Origin: Melioribacter roseus | Lineage (GTDB): Bacteria > Bacteroidota > Ignavibacteria > Ignavibacteriales > Melioribacteraceae | Length of the DNA: 64,000 nt | Direction of reading: 5' to 3' | Assembly (NCBI GenBank): GCA_020722065.1 | Contig: DYLK01000003.1 | Coordinates: 62,001 to 126,000, forward strand | In this document: positions 1-10,182 of the stretch, piece by piece | Position numbering within the stretch: the first letter of the stretch is position 1 | How the letters are laid out: every line of letters starts with the position of its first letter | Made by a program: the position numbers and the translations under genes | Notes under the pieces: generated by a model | Told to the model about the DNA's origin: nothing | Databases searched by the model: none | The model's input: only the letters and a program-made list of their open reading frames with translations

Positions 1-1331
1 GAGTTTGGAACGCGGGAATACGAGCAATTCCTTTTGAAAATGCAACAATAAATATTTCAGCGGAACAATTAGATTTTGGACAAGTAGAAATCGGTCAAGA
101 ATCAGAATACCAGAATATTGTAATCAAAAATTTTGGAAATGAACCACTTAATATTACAAATATCGAAAATACAGTTGGAGATATTAGTCTAACTTTTGAT
201 AATCTCCCAATTGAATTGGCAGCTTATGATTCAGCAATTATTACTGTTCAATTTGTCCCAAATGCCGATTCTGTTTTTTCTGATAACATAATTATTACAG
301 CCTCAGGAAATACATACGAAATATCAGTTTCGGCAGAAGGATATTTCATTCAGGAGGCTTACGAACATACAATCTACACTTCTACAGGAAGAGCAGATTT
401 GGGTTCATTAGCAACACTTGATTTGCAAACTGCTAATTCAACTGTAGTTGGTCAAACTACTTTTTCAGCTGCTCGTTCTGTAACATATAATCCATTAACA
501 AACAAACTTTGGGGAATAGGTGGTTTAGTTTCTCAAAATGCGGATATTATTGTAATATCCAGCAAAGATGGACAAGGATTTAAGAAATTTACATTGAATA
601 ATGTTTATGATGCAATTGCTTTTGACCCAAATGGAATTCTTTATGGTGTAACTGACGATGAAAAATTATATACAATAAATACTGAGAATGGCGAAGAAAC
701 TTTTATTGTTAATATCCCTACACGAATGGCGTCAATTACTTTTAGACCAACTTCATCTGAGTTGTGGGGAAGTTTAAGATCAAATACTACTAAAGATATG
801 ATTGTTAAAATAGATTTAACTACAGGAGATACAACTCTTGTTGGAAGAACTGGCTTAAATAATGTACTTTGGGGAATGGCATTTGATAATGATGACAATT
901 TATATGCAGTTCAAGGAACAGAATATCAGGAAAGTACTTTATTAAGTATCAATTCTAATACTGGAGTTGGAACAGCAGTCGGTTTAACTGGAAGAAAAGG
1001 ATTAATGGGTTTAACGTTTGCACGAGATGGATTGGTTGGTATTGAAATTAGCGACAACAATAATCCTACAAAATTCGATTTAATGCAGAATTATCCAAAT
1101 CCATTCAATCCAACAACAAAAATTAGTTATACATTGTCAGAAACAAGTCAAGTTGAACTTACTGTTTTCAATTCGTTAGGACAATCAGTAGCCACTTTAT
1201 TTAATGGAGTTCAAACTTCAGGAAATTATTCAATAGATTTTAATGGGAAAAATTTGGCAACTGGCGTTTATTTTTATAGATTAAAAGTAAACGAAAAAAT
1301 ATTTGTTAAAAAGATGATGTTATTGAAGTAG
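1..1331 (+). CDS. T9SS-exported surface protein, 5' end outside the window
   Basis: The frame is open from base 3 to a TAG at 1329-1331, so this is the C-terminal part of a longer gene; the TTG at 216 is not a convincing start. The first about 110 visible residues form an Ig-like choice-of-anchor D (HYDIN/ASPM-like) domain with the motifs LDFGQVEIGQ and IKNFGNEPLNI. A repetitive region follows with phrases such as KLWGIG, AFDPNGILYG and AFDNDDNLYAV, typical of a beta-propeller. The last about 85 residues are a type A T9SS sorting domain (MQNYPNPFNPTTKISYTL, then GVYFYRL and a final KKMMLLK). The protein is therefore expected to cross the outer membrane by T9SS and be anchored or released at the surface. 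Its target is unknown. Confidence 0.88.
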   Translation, partial: VWNAGIRAIPFENATINISAEQLDFGQVEIGQESEYQNIVIKNFGNEPLNITNIENTVGDISLTFDNLPIELAAYDSAIITVQFVPNADSVFSDNIIITASGNTYEISVSAEGYFIQEAYEHTIYTSTGRADLGSLATLDLQTANSTVVGQTTFSAARSVTYNPLTNKLWGIGGLVSQNADIIVISSKDGQGFKKFTLNNVYDAIAFDPNGILYGVTDDEKLYTINTENGEETFIVNIPTRMASITFRPTSSELWGSLRSNTTKDMIVKIDLTTGDTTLVGRTGLNNVLWGMAFDNDDNLYAVQGTEYQESTLLSINSNTGVGTAVGLTGRKGLMGLTFARDGLVGIEISDNNNPTKFDLMQNYPNPFNPTTKISYTLSETSQVELTVFNSLGQSVATLFNGVQTSGNYSIDFNGKNLATGVYFYRLKVNEKIFVKKMMLLK

Positions 1332-1420
1332 TATTATCATTTTATTTGTTTTGAAAAGAAAAAAATAGAAATAGTTTCATAACTAATAACTAAATCTAAC
1401 AAAAAATATATGGAGGTCTT

Positions 1421-4400
1421 ATGAGAAAATTATTTTCTCTAATACTTACAATATTGTTTTTCACTTCGGCACTTGTTATTCAAGGACAAGATAAGAAGGA
1501 AGAAAGCAATATTAAAATTCAGAAATATGAGCTAAAAGCATCTGTTCCGCAATTAAGAACAGATTCAAAAGACGCATATTTATCTGAAGGATTCGAAGAT
1601 ACTTTCCCGCCGACAGGTTGGGTTTTATCCCCTGGCACGGGAACTGACTGGATGCAAGGCACAGGTACAACTCATGGTCCTGGAAGCGTTGTTGAAGGTA
1701 CAAAAGCAATTTTTTTTGATGATTATAACTATGATGCAGGAGTTGTTGCTACAATCACATCTCCAGCAATTGATTTAACCTCCGCCACAACACCAATTTT
1801 AGAGTTTTATTATTGGGACGGAGGAGACGGAGATTTTGTTGAAGTGATGATTTCAACTAACGGTGTGGATTTTTCTAATATCTACAATACTCCAACTACA
1901 GTATCAACTTGGACAAAGCAAATGGTTGATTTGACTGCTTATGCAGGTCAAACGGTTTATATCCAATTTGTTGGTACGAGTGTTTATGGTTACACAAATC
2001 CGCATATCGACCAATTTGTAGTCGGTGAAGCTCCTTCTGATCCTGTTCAAACAATAAATTATACAGGTGTTAATTTTGGAATGAATGAAACAAATTCTCT
2101 TGTTACAACTGGGGATGTTTTCATCATTTCAAATACAGGTGGTGGAACACTTGCAATTTCGTCTGTTTCTGGATTTGATGGAACACCATTTTCAACCAAT
2201 TTTGATGAAACAATTCAATTAACTGCTGGACAAGCTGATACTTTTGCTGTTAATTTTATGTCATCAGTTGAAGGCGATTTTTCTGCACAATTGATTATAG
2301 CTTCAAATGGTGGAACAGATACAATTACAGCAACTGGATCGGCTTATGATCCTGCATTGCATTATATGGAAGGATTTGAAACGGCAGTTCCTCCAACAGA
2401 TTGGCAAGCTAATATTCTTTCAGGCACATATAATTGGGAACAATATACTTGGTCTTTATCAGTTGAAGGGTCAAATGTTGCCAAATACAATTCATTTTAT
2501 GCTGCTGTTGGGTCACAAGCAGAATTAATTTCGAGTAGATTAGATTTATCACAAGTTGCTAATAATTTTGTCTCTTTTTACTATGCACACCCAACAACTT
2601 CTGCTTCATATACCGATTTTCTTGAAGTATATTTTTCTGAAAATGATGGAACAGATTGGGTACCAGTTGATACAATTCTTTACCAAGATTATTATTGGCA
2701 TTTCATGAAATATAATGTATCTGATTATGTTTCAAATACATCTTCTACCCAATTTAGAGTGAAATTTGTTGCAACATCTGATTTTGGTGTAAGTCAATAT
2801 ATTGATAAAGTAATTTTACCATTGAAATATGTTAGCCCAGCTTCAGTTGATTGGTGTAATTTGCAATATCCTGGTTCATTTAATGGAGTAGCTGGAGATG
2901 AATATTCAGTTTACGGACAAGTATATGAACTTGGTGTTACTGACTCAACTGGACAAGGTGCAGGAATTGAAGTTTGGTTTGGATTAAATAATTCAAACAC
3001 AAATCCTGCAAATTGGGATGAATCAGTTTGGAGAACAGCAGTATATAATGTTGACTCTGGAAATAACGATGAATATATGTTTACCGATGTAATCACTGAA
3101 AATGCAGGAACATACTACTATTCATTCAGATATCGCCTTGATGGTGGTGCATATTCTTATGGTGGATATAGTTCTACTGGTGGTGGTTTTTGGGATAGCA
3201 CAAATTACGTAAATGGCGAAATGGTTGTTGAACAATTAGTTTCTCAAGTCCCATTTTCTGAAGGATTTGAAACTGGATATTTCCCACCACTTGGTTGGAC
3301 AAATGAAGATGGTTTGTGGATGACAACAACTGAATCACATAGCGGTAGTTATGCTGCAAAAGTTAGATACAATCATACTGGAGTTGCAATTCTTCAAACA
3401 AATCCAATTGTAATGCCAGATACAAACATTATGCTTTCATTCTGGTGGAAAGATGATGATATGTCTGCCCCAAATATTTCTGGTCACGACACTACATTTT
3501 GTGAAATTTCAACAAATGGAACAGATTGGACAACATTAACTTATTTAGCTGCACAAACACACTCAACTTCATATATCAATTATACAACTGATATTTCATC
3601 TTATGCTGGACAAACTATTCAATTAAGATGGAGAGATGTTACAGATAGAGCTGGTGCAGCTTATGGAACTGGAGTTGATGATGTTGAAATTTATGCATAT
3701 CAATATGGACCTGGAGTTGCTACAAATCCAATTCCTGAAAATGGTGCTATTGATGTTCCAATAAATTCAAGTGTAAGTTGGGTAAATCCACCAACAACCT
3801 TCTACAATAAACTTTATGGTTCTGAAGATTATGCAGCAGTTGCAAATATGGATTCATCAGCTTTACAACTTGATGGTTCAGTAGATACAACAGTTTATTC
3901 TTATACTACTCCTGAAAATGGATTTCCATACGAAACTGCAATTTATTGGAGAGTAGTTGAATTTGACTCGCTCGGAAATGAATCTGTTGGCGATGTTTGG
4001 TCATTCACAACAGAAGCAAATTCTCATCCAGCACCATTTGATCTTTATGCTTATGGTAATATTGGATTTGTTCCATTATCTTGGAGTTTTGTACCACCTT
4101 CAGAACCTAATTCTTTTAATGAAGGTTTTGAATCTGGTGCAATTGATTCAAATTGGTCAAATATTGATCAAGATGGCGATACTTTCACTTGGGGAATTTG
4201 GTCTGCTTTTGTGAACTCTGGAAATTATTCAGTTTCAAGTTTTTCATATATAAATTCTACTGGTGCATTAACACCAAACAATTGGTTAATTACACCTGCT
4301 GTTGAACTTGGTGCAACACCATCTCTTACTTTCTACGCTGGTGCTTCAGATGACAGTTGGTATCAAGAACATTTTCAAGTAAAAGTTTCTACAGTTGGAC

Positions 4401-7015
4401 AAGATACTTCAACATTTACTACAGATTTACTTGATGTTACACTTGGGTCAGATGCTGCTGGAGTATTCAAGCAATTTACTGTTGATTTAAGTGCTTATGC
4501 AAATCAAACTGTATATTTAGCTTGGGTTCACAATAATGTTTCAGATCAATACAACTTATCATTAGATGATATTACAGTAACTGGTTTGGCAGGTGATACT
4601 AAATTATCTTTCAATTTTGAAAATAAATCAGAAATTGAACAATTCAAAATTGTTAGCACACCAAAAGATACACAACTTCCATTGAAGAAAACTGTTTCAG
4701 AAAGTGCCTCAAGTTATAAAGAAAGAGTTGATAAATTTACAGCAACTCACGTAAATAAAATTGAGTTACCAAAATCTTTACAACATTTCAATGTTTATAG
4801 AAATGGTGAAGTTATTGCTACTTCTGATACATTAATGTATGTTGATTATAACTTCCCAGCATATAATCAAGATTATACTTATTATGTAACAGCAGTTTAC
4901 GAAGATGCAGTTGAATCAGATCCAAGTAACGAAGCAACTGCTTATGTTATTGATCCAGCTACTGTTATCTTCTATAATGATTTTGAAGAAGGAACATTAC
5001 CAGAATATTATACAGTAGTTGATGCAAACAACGACGGTTACACTTGGGGAGCTTATAATGGTGCATCACAAAGTGGTGAATATTCAATGGCAATTCGATG
5101 GAATTCAACACAAGCAATGAACGATTGGGCTTATATAGGTCCAATAAACTTACATGCTTCCGAAAATTATAACCTTTCATTTGGTTATCGTGCACAATCA
5201 GCTACTTACCCTGAAAATATGGCAGTTTATTTAACAGATGCTATTGATAGTTCAAAATCTATAGTTGCCACTTTGTTTGATTCAACAGGTATTGCAAATA
5301 CTGAATATTCAAATTTCAGTACAAGTTTCGGAGTTCCAGCTGAAGGACAATACTATATTGCTTTCTATGGCTATTCAGATGCTGATATGTGGCGACTTGC
5401 AGTTGACGATGTTCTATTAATTGGAAATGGCGAATTAGTTGAACCAGTTGATTCATCAATTGTTTTCTTTGATGATTTTGAAGATGGGACAGCAAATTGG
5501 CAATTACTTGGAGCTTGGGGATTAGTTACATCAGAAAATTATTCTCCTGTACATTCCTTAACAGAAAGCCCTGATGGACAATATCCTGATGATGCGTTAT
5601 ATTATGCTTCAATGGTAAATGGAGTCGATTTATCTGAAGCTCTTGATGCTGAACTTTCTTTCTTCGCAAAATACGAAATTGAAGAAGGTTTCGATTATAT
5701 GTATGTTGACATTAAATATGATGGAATTTCAGGGTGGAGAAATCTAACTGCAATCGATGGAGTTTCCAATGGTTGGGAACAAATAGTTCTTCCATTAGGC
5801 GGTTATGTTGGACAAACAGGCGTTAAAATTAGATTCAGATTTGATTCCGATGCTGGCTTCACAATGGACGGTATGTACATTGATGATGTTCAAATTCGAA
5901 TTTCAAATGACGATTTGAGCGCCCCACTTGTTGATTATGACGGACCACAAGACGAACAAGGTACTATTGGAAAATTTGTTATCGCTGCTGATATTACTGA
6001 CATTTCTGGTGTAGCTTATGCAGGCGTTGGATATGTAGTTGATCCAATTGATAGTAATGTCACACCAACTGTAGTTCTTCCAGATTCAGTTGAAGGTAGT
6101 ACTTATTATTTCTCAATTCCAGAACAAGATGCTGGTGCAAAAGTCTATTTTGGAATAGCAGTAGCAGATTCAGTTGGAAATATCGATACAGTTGTATCTC
6201 CAAGTGGATATGCTTTCTCTTATATTTCTGGTAATTATTTAATGTACGATGATAACGAAGTTACATTCGTTCTCGAAATTCCAGTTGGAGCTTCAGTAGC
6301 AAAAAGAATTTCGTTACCTGAAAATACTTCGACAACGCTTGTAAATACATTATTAAGAAATTATACAGATATGAATCGTCCAAATGGAGAAATTGATGTT
6401 CATGTTTGGGCTGATAACTCTGGTGTCCCTGGAAATGATCTTATTACCCCAATTAGAACTTATCCGTGGGCAACACAATCTTACCCATACAGAATGACTG
6501 AAATTGATTTACGTCCATATTCCGAAAATTTAAGCGGAATGACTGGCGATTTCTGGGTTGGTTTTTCTGTCCCAGCTGAAAACACTACAACAGTTTGGAT
6601 GACATTAGGACGCGACGCAGCTGATCTAAATGGAGATACACGTTCTTTCGTATTTAACGGAAGTGCTTGGTCAATGTACGATAGAGAGTTTCATTTTAGA
6701 GCAATTACTGATGCATTTGACCAAGTCGGAATAGATGAAAACCAAATTCCTGATAAATTTGAATTAATGCAAAACTATCCAAACCCATTTAATCCTGCTA
6801 CAACAATTAAATTTGCATTACCAATATCATCAAATGTTGAAATGAAAATTTATAATGCTATCGGACAAGAAGTTGCAACAATTGTAAATAAACAACTAGA
6901 AGCTGGTTATCATTCAGTAGTATTTGATGCAAGCAAATTAGCAAGTGGTTTGTATATTTACAGAATTCAAGCTGGTAACTTTGTTTCAGTGAAAAAAATG
7001 ATGTTATTAAAGTAA
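1421..7015 (+). CDS. Large multidomain T9SS-exported protein with six choice-of-anchor J-like modules
   Basis: This 1,864-residue protein starts at ATG 1421 behind a TGGAGG ribosome-binding site and has a signal peptide (MRKLFSLILTILFFTSALV). MAM/cleaved-adhesin-like (choice-of-anchor J) modules, each opening with a phrase like EGFE or DFEEG, begin near residues 56, 315, 610, 896, 1184 and 1349. A choice-of-anchor D domain lies near 219-312 and FN3-like stretches near 765-870 and 1115-1175. The C-terminus from about residue 1777 is a type A T9SS sorting domain (MQNYPNPFNPATTIKFAL, ending KKMMLLK). No protease catalytic motif is evident, so an adhesin or surface-binding role is inferred. It shares its sorting-domain type and orientation with the gene upstream, and a strong terminator follows. 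Confidence 0.9.
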   Translation: MRKLFSLILTILFFTSALVIQGQDKKEESNIKIQKYELKASVPQLRTDSKDAYLSEGFEDTFPPTGWVLSPGTGTDWMQGTGTTHGPGSVVEGTKAIFFDDYNYDAGVVATITSPAIDLTSATTPILEFYYWDGGDGDFVEVMISTNGVDFSNIYNTPTTVSTWTKQMVDLTAYAGQTVYIQFVGTSVYGYTNPHIDQFVVGEAPSDPVQTINYTGVNFGMNETNSLVTTGDVFIISNTGGGTLAISSVSGFDGTPFSTNFDETIQLTAGQADTFAVNFMSSVEGDFSAQLIIASNGGTDTITATGSAYDPALHYMEGFETAVPPTDWQANILSGTYNWEQYTWSLSVEGSNVAKYNSFYAAVGSQAELISSRLDLSQVANNFVSFYYAHPTTSASYTDFLEVYFSENDGTDWVPVDTILYQDYYWHFMKYNVSDYVSNTSSTQFRVKFVATSDFGVSQYIDKVILPLKYVSPASVDWCNLQYPGSFNGVAGDEYSVYGQVYELGVTDSTGQGAGIEVWFGLNNSNTNPANWDESVWRTAVYNVDSGNNDEYMFTDVITENAGTYYYSFRYRLDGGAYSYGGYSSTGGGFWDSTNYVNGEMVVEQLVSQVPFSEGFETGYFPPLGWTNEDGLWMTTTESHSGSYAAKVRYNHTGVAILQTNPIVMPDTNIMLSFWWKDDDMSAPNISGHDTTFCEISTNGTDWTTLTYLAAQTHSTSYINYTTDISSYAGQTIQLRWRDVTDRAGAAYGTGVDDVEIYAYQYGPGVATNPIPENGAIDVPINSSVSWVNPPTTFYNKLYGSEDYAAVANMDSSALQLDGSVDTTVYSYTTPENGFPYETAIYWRVVEFDSLGNESVGDVWSFTTEANSHPAPFDLYAYGNIGFVPLSWSFVPPSEPNSFNEGFESGAIDSNWSNIDQDGDTFTWGIWSAFVNSGNYSVSSFSYINSTGALTPNNWLITPAVELGATPSLTFYAGASDDSWYQEHFQVKVSTVGQDTSTFTTDLLDVTLGSDAAGVFKQFTVDLSAYANQTVYLAWVHNNVSDQYNLSLDDITVTGLAGDTKLSFNFENKSEIEQFKIVSTPKDTQLPLKKTVSESASSYKERVDKFTATHVNKIELPKSLQHFNVYRNGEVIATSDTLMYVDYNFPAYNQDYTYYVTAVYEDAVESDPSNEATAYVIDPATVIFYNDFEEGTLPEYYTVVDANNDGYTWGAYNGASQSGEYSMAIRWNSTQAMNDWAYIGPINLHASENYNLSFGYRAQSATYPENMAVYLTDAIDSSKSIVATLFDSTGIANTEYSNFSTSFGVPAEGQYYIAFYGYSDADMWRLAVDDVLLIGNGELVEPVDSSIVFFDDFEDGTANWQLLGAWGLVTSENYSPVHSLTESPDGQYPDDALYYASMVNGVDLSEALDAELSFFAKYEIEEGFDYMYVDIKYDGISGWRNLTAIDGVSNGWEQIVLPLGGYVGQTGVKIRFRFDSDAGFTMDGMYIDDVQIRISNDDLSAPLVDYDGPQDEQGTIGKFVIAADITDISGVAYAGVGYVVDPIDSNVTPTVVLPDSVEGSTYYFSIPEQDAGAKVYFGIAVADSVGNIDTVVSPSGYAFSYISGNYLMYDDNEVTFVLEIPVGASVAKRISLPENTSTTLVNTLLRNYTDMNRPNGEIDVHVWADNSGVPGNDLITPIRTYPWATQSYPYRMTEIDLRPYSENLSGMTGDFWVGFSVPAENTTTVWMTLGRDAADLNGDTRSFVFNGSAWSMYDREFHFRAITDAFDQVGIDENQIPDKFELMQNYPNPFNPATTIKFALPISSNVEMKIYNAIGQEVATIVNKQLEAGYHSVVFDASKLASGLYIYRIQAGNFVSVKKMMLLK

Positions 7016-7040
7016 TTGATTCAAAACACATTTATGAAGA

Positions 7041-7070
7041 AGCCGATCGTAAGATCGGCTTTTTCATTTT
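7041..7070 (+). terminator. Rho-independent terminator after the 1,864-aa surface protein
   Basis: AGCCGATC (7041-7048) pairs perfectly with GATCGGCT (7053-7060) around a GTAA tetraloop and is followed directly by TTTTCATTTT. It sits 26 bp after the TAA stop. Confidence 0.9.
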
Positions 7071-7097
7071 ATTATAGGATAAAATTTCATAAATTTG
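7067..7097 (+). promoter_or_regulatory. Candidate glmS promoter (Bacteroidota-type -7 box)
   Basis: TAAATTTG at 7090-7097 matches the TAnnTTTG -7 consensus known from Bacteroidota. The -33 position 19 bp upstream reads TTTT rather than TTTG. The box lies 32 bp before the glmS ATG and just after a terminator, which is where a new transcript should begin. Confidence 0.5.
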
Positions 7098-7129
7098 CGA
7101 CAATTAAAAATTAAAACGAGAAAACAAAT

Positions 7130-8962
7130 ATGTGTGGAATAGTTGGATATGTTGGAGAACAAAATAGTGCTCCAATTCTTATAGATGGTTTAAAAAGATT
7201 AGAATACCGTGGTTATGATTCCGCAGGAATTGGAATAATATGCGATGGAAAAATTGAATTAGTTAAAGAAAAGGGAAAAGTATCTGTTTTAGAAGAAAAA
7301 ATAAATGGAAATGATATTAATGGGACAACAGGAATCGGACATACGCGATGGGCAACTCACGGCGTACCAAATCAAATAAATGCACACCCACATTTTAGCT
7401 CTGATAACGAACTTATGTTAGTTCATAATGGAATTATTGAAAATTATAAAGAACTAAAAGAATTTTTACTAAGAAAAAACTATTCATTCAAAAGCGATAC
7501 TGATACAGAAGTACTTGTTAATTTGATACATTATTTTTATTCAGAAAATTTATCACTTTTTGAAGCAACTAGACAAGCTCTTTTGAAAGTGAACGGGACT
7601 TATGGAATTGCAGTTTTATCTCGAAATAACAAAGAACGAATAGTGATTGCGAAAAATGGTTCCCCATTAGTAATTGGGTTAGGAAAAGGAGAAAATTTTA
7701 TAGCATCTGATGTTAATGCACTTATTTCACATACAAAAAATGTAATTTATCTTGAAGATGGAGAAATTGGTGAAATTACAAAGGATTCATATTATATCAA
7801 AAGTCTAAATAACGATTCAATTGAAAAAGAAGTAAATAAAATTGAAATGGATTTAGACGAAATTACCAAAAGTGGGTATCAACATTTTATGTTGAAAGAA
7901 ATTATGGACCAACCAAATTCACTGAACGATACAATTCGCGGAAGAACAATTTTAGAAGAAGGAATTTCAAAGTTAGGTGGACTTCAAGGTTTTGAAGAAC
8001 GAATTTTGCAATCAAAAAGAATTATTATTTCTGCTTGTGGCACTTCGTGGCATGCAGCTTTAGTTGGCGAATATCTTCTTGAAAAATGTACTGGAATTCC
8101 TGTAGAAGTTGAATATGCTTCTGAATTTAGATATCGAAATCCAATAATCAGTTCAGAGGATACAATAATATTCATTTCACAAAGCGGTGAAACTGCAGAT
8201 ACACTTGCTGCACTTAAAGAAGCAAAAAGAAAAGGGGCATTAGTACTTGGAATTGTTAATGTTGTTGGAAGTTCGATAGCACGTGCGAGCGATGCGGGAG
8301 TTTATATTCACGCTGGACCCGAAATTGGAGTTGCTTCGACAAAAGCATTTACCTCACAAATAGCAGTTTTAATACTTATTGCACTTTTACTTGGTAGAAG
8401 AAAAAACCTATCAATCGTTGATGGAAAAGAAATAATTCAGTCATTAAATAGTATTAGTGATTTGGTTCAAGAAGTTCTGGAGCAAAATTCTGTAATAGAA
8501 AAAATTGCAGAAAAATTTGTAAATGCTAAAAATTTCCTATATCTCGGAAGAGGAATTCACTTTCCTGTAGCGTTAGAAGGAGCATTAAAGTTAAAAGAGA
8601 TTTCCTATATTCACGCCGAAGGTTATCCAGCGGCAGAAATGAAACACGGACCAATTGCCCTAATTGATGAAAATATGCCAACGGTTTTTATAGCTCCAAA
8701 GGATGCAATTTATGAAAAAGTTATAAGCAACATTGAGGAAGTCAAAGCCAGAAATGGGGAAGTTATTGCAATTATTGATAAAGACGATAAGTATATCGAA
8801 AATTTAGTAGATCATGTTATCAGAATTCCAAGAACAAATGAATTGCTAATGCCTATTTTAACTGTGATTCCATTACAATTGTTAGCTTATCACATTGCTG
8901 TAAAAAAAGGGTTAAATGTTGATCAACCAAGAAATTTAGCAAAAAGTGTAACGGTTGAGTAG
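7130..8962 (+). CDS. glmS: Glutamine--fructose-6-phosphate aminotransferase (isomerizing)
   Basis: GlmS makes glucosamine 6-phosphate from fructose 6-phosphate and glutamine, the entry step to peptidoglycan and LPS amino sugars. At 610 residues it has the family's normal length. The start is fixed because the N-terminal nucleophile Cys follows Met (MCGIVGYVGE). The glutaminase domain covers about residues 1-220 with GHTRWATHG. Two SIS sugar-isomerase domains follow, with SACGTSWHAAL and SQSGETADTLAALKEAKRKG in the first and AEMKHGP in the second. The C-terminus PRNLAKSVTVE is the conserved end that closes over the active site. Carbamate kinase follows after 18 bp, probably in the same transcript. 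Confidence 0.97.
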   Translation: MCGIVGYVGEQNSAPILIDGLKRLEYRGYDSAGIGIICDGKIELVKEKGKVSVLEEKINGNDINGTTGIGHTRWATHGVPNQINAHPHFSSDNELMLVHNGIIENYKELKEFLLRKNYSFKSDTDTEVLVNLIHYFYSENLSLFEATRQALLKVNGTYGIAVLSRNNKERIVIAKNGSPLVIGLGKGENFIASDVNALISHTKNVIYLEDGEIGEITKDSYYIKSLNNDSIEKEVNKIEMDLDEITKSGYQHFMLKEIMDQPNSLNDTIRGRTILEEGISKLGGLQGFEERILQSKRIIISACGTSWHAALVGEYLLEKCTGIPVEVEYASEFRYRNPIISSEDTIIFISQSGETADTLAALKEAKRKGALVLGIVNVVGSSIARASDAGVYIHAGPEIGVASTKAFTSQIAVLILIALLLGRRKNLSIVDGKEIIQSLNSISDLVQEVLEQNSVIEKIAEKFVNAKNFLYLGRGIHFPVALEGALKLKEISYIHAEGYPAAEMKHGPIALIDENMPTVFIAPKDAIYEKVISNIEEVKARNGEVIAIIDKDDKYIENLVDHVIRIPRTNELLMPILTVIPLQLLAYHIAVKKGLNVDQPRNLAKSVTVE

Positions 8963-8980
8963 GAGAATACTGATTATTTT

Positions 8981-9922
8981 ATGTCTCAAATTGTAGTTAT
9001 TGCACTCGGAGGAAATGCACTTTTAAGGGGAAATGAAATTGGTTCAATTTCAGAACAAGAAAGAAATTCTCGAAGTACAACAGAAAATCTTATCAATTTA
9101 ATTAAACAAGGTTATGAAATAATTATAACGCATGGAAATGGTCCGCAAGTTGGAAATATTGTTCTTAGGAATGAGGCGGGTTATTCAAAATATAAAATTC
9201 CGAGAATGCCACTTGATATTTGTGTTGCCGATTCACAAGGTGGAATTGGTTATATGCTCGAAAGGCAATTATTAAATACATTAAATGAAAATAAGATAAA
9301 AAAAAATGTAATTACATTAGTTACGCAAGTTTTAGTTGATAAAAATGATATTGCATTTCAAGATCCAACCAAACCTATCGGAGGATTTTATCTTAAAGAA
9401 GAAGCACAACTCCTGCAAAAATCAAATTCTTGGATATTTAAAGAAGATCCAAGAAAAAGAGGTTGGCGAAGAGTTGTTCCTTCACCAAAGCCAATTGAAA
9501 TACTAAATCGTAAAATTATAAGTCAGCTTTCAAAAGAAGGTAATATTGTAATTGCTTCTGGAGGTGGTGGAGTTCCTGTTTATTTAGATGAAATTGGAAA
9601 TCTTCAAAGAGTTGAAGCAGTAATTGACAAGGATTTAGCTGCAAGTTTGCTTGCACAGGAAGTAAATGCCGATAAGTTTATTATTCTTACCGATGTTCCA
9701 AAAGTTTGTTTGAATTTTAATAAGCCAAATCAAATTGAACTTGATACACTAACAATTTATGAAGCTGAAAAGTATATCAAAGAAGGACATTTTTCTGCTG
9801 GTAGCATGCTTCCTAAAATTCAAGCTGCAATTAATTTTGTAAAAGTGACAGGTAAAGAAGCAATTATTACAGAAGCATCTACATTAACAAAAAATTTAGA
9901 AGGCACAAAAATTATTAAATAA
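8981..9922 (+). CDS. arcC: Carbamate kinase
   Basis: This is an amino-acid-kinase-fold enzyme that reversibly transfers phosphate between ATP and carbamate. The 313-residue length is normal. Family motifs are visible: IALGGNALL at residue 7, ITHGNGPQVGN near 49, DICVADSQGGIGYMLE near 80, ASGGGGVPV near 188 and LTDVPKV near 235, ending in the FSAGSMLPKIQAAI stretch. No arginine deiminase or ornithine transcarbamylase gene is adjacent. It therefore probably handles carbamoyl phosphate from another source, such as agmatine, allantoin or purine breakdown; that link is inferred. It sits directly behind glmS and before a tRNA gene. Confidence 0.95.
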   Translation: MSQIVVIALGGNALLRGNEIGSISEQERNSRSTTENLINLIKQGYEIIITHGNGPQVGNIVLRNEAGYSKYKIPRMPLDICVADSQGGIGYMLERQLLNTLNENKIKKNVITLVTQVLVDKNDIAFQDPTKPIGGFYLKEEAQLLQKSNSWIFKEDPRKRGWRRVVPSPKPIEILNRKIISQLSKEGNIVIASGGGGVPVYLDEIGNLQRVEAVIDKDLAASLLAQEVNADKFIILTDVPKVCLNFNKPNQIELDTLTIYEAEKYIKEGHFSAGSMLPKIQAAINFVKVTGKEAIITEASTLTKNLEGTKIIK

Positions 9923-9927
9923 AAATT

Positions 9928-9957
9928 CTTGTGTGTAAAAGTAAATTTATATATTTT
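9928..9957 (+). promoter_or_regulatory. Candidate tRNA-Phe promoter
   Basis: CTTG at 9928-9931 and TATATTTT at 9950-9957 are separated by 18 bp. This is close to TTTG/TAnnTTTG, with the last G replaced by T. The tRNA begins 22 bp downstream of the -7 box. Confidence 0.45.
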
Positions 9958-9979
9958 TACGGCTCAAAATTATGATGAT

Positions 9980-10052
9980 GGGCAGATAGCTCAGTCGGTA
10001 GAGCAAAGGACTGAAAATCCTTGTGTCGGCGGTTCAATTCCGTCTCTGCCCA
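9980..10052 (+). tRNA. tRNA-Phe (anticodon GAA)
   Basis: The 73-nt sequence folds into a full cloverleaf. The acceptor stem GGGCAGA pairs with TCTGCCC, the D arm is GCTC/GAGC, and the anticodon stem AAGGA/TCCTT encloses the loop CTGAAAA, giving GAA for phenylalanine. The T arm is GGCGG TTCAATT CCGTC with one G-T wobble. The discriminator base is A at 10052, and the CCA tail is not encoded (CAA follows). Confidence 0.97.
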
Positions 10053-10053
10053 C

Positions 10054-10087
10054 AAAAAAGCGATTTTATTCCGAAATCGCTTTTTTT
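10054..10087 (+). terminator. Terminator after tRNA-Phe
   Basis: AAAAAAGCGATTT at 10054-10066 pairs with AAATCGCTTTTTT from 10075 and ends in a run of T. It lies immediately downstream of the tRNA 3' end. Confidence 0.88.
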
Positions 10088-10123
10088 ATTTTAAAAGACA
10101 CATAAACATCTATTTCTTTTTCA

Positions 10124-10154
10124 TTTTACTAACATTTCAAAGTTTGTATATTTG
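10124..10154 (+). promoter_or_regulatory. Candidate promoter of the manC-rpiB-pyrK-pyrD-folC operon
   Basis: TATATTTG at 10147-10154 is a perfect TAnnTTTG -7 box. The -33 position 19 bp upstream (10124-10127) is TTTT, an imperfect match to TTTG. It lies 28 bp before the first ATG of the operon. Confidence 0.55.
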
Positions 10155-10182
10155 CAACACAAATTATAGAATATAGGATTTT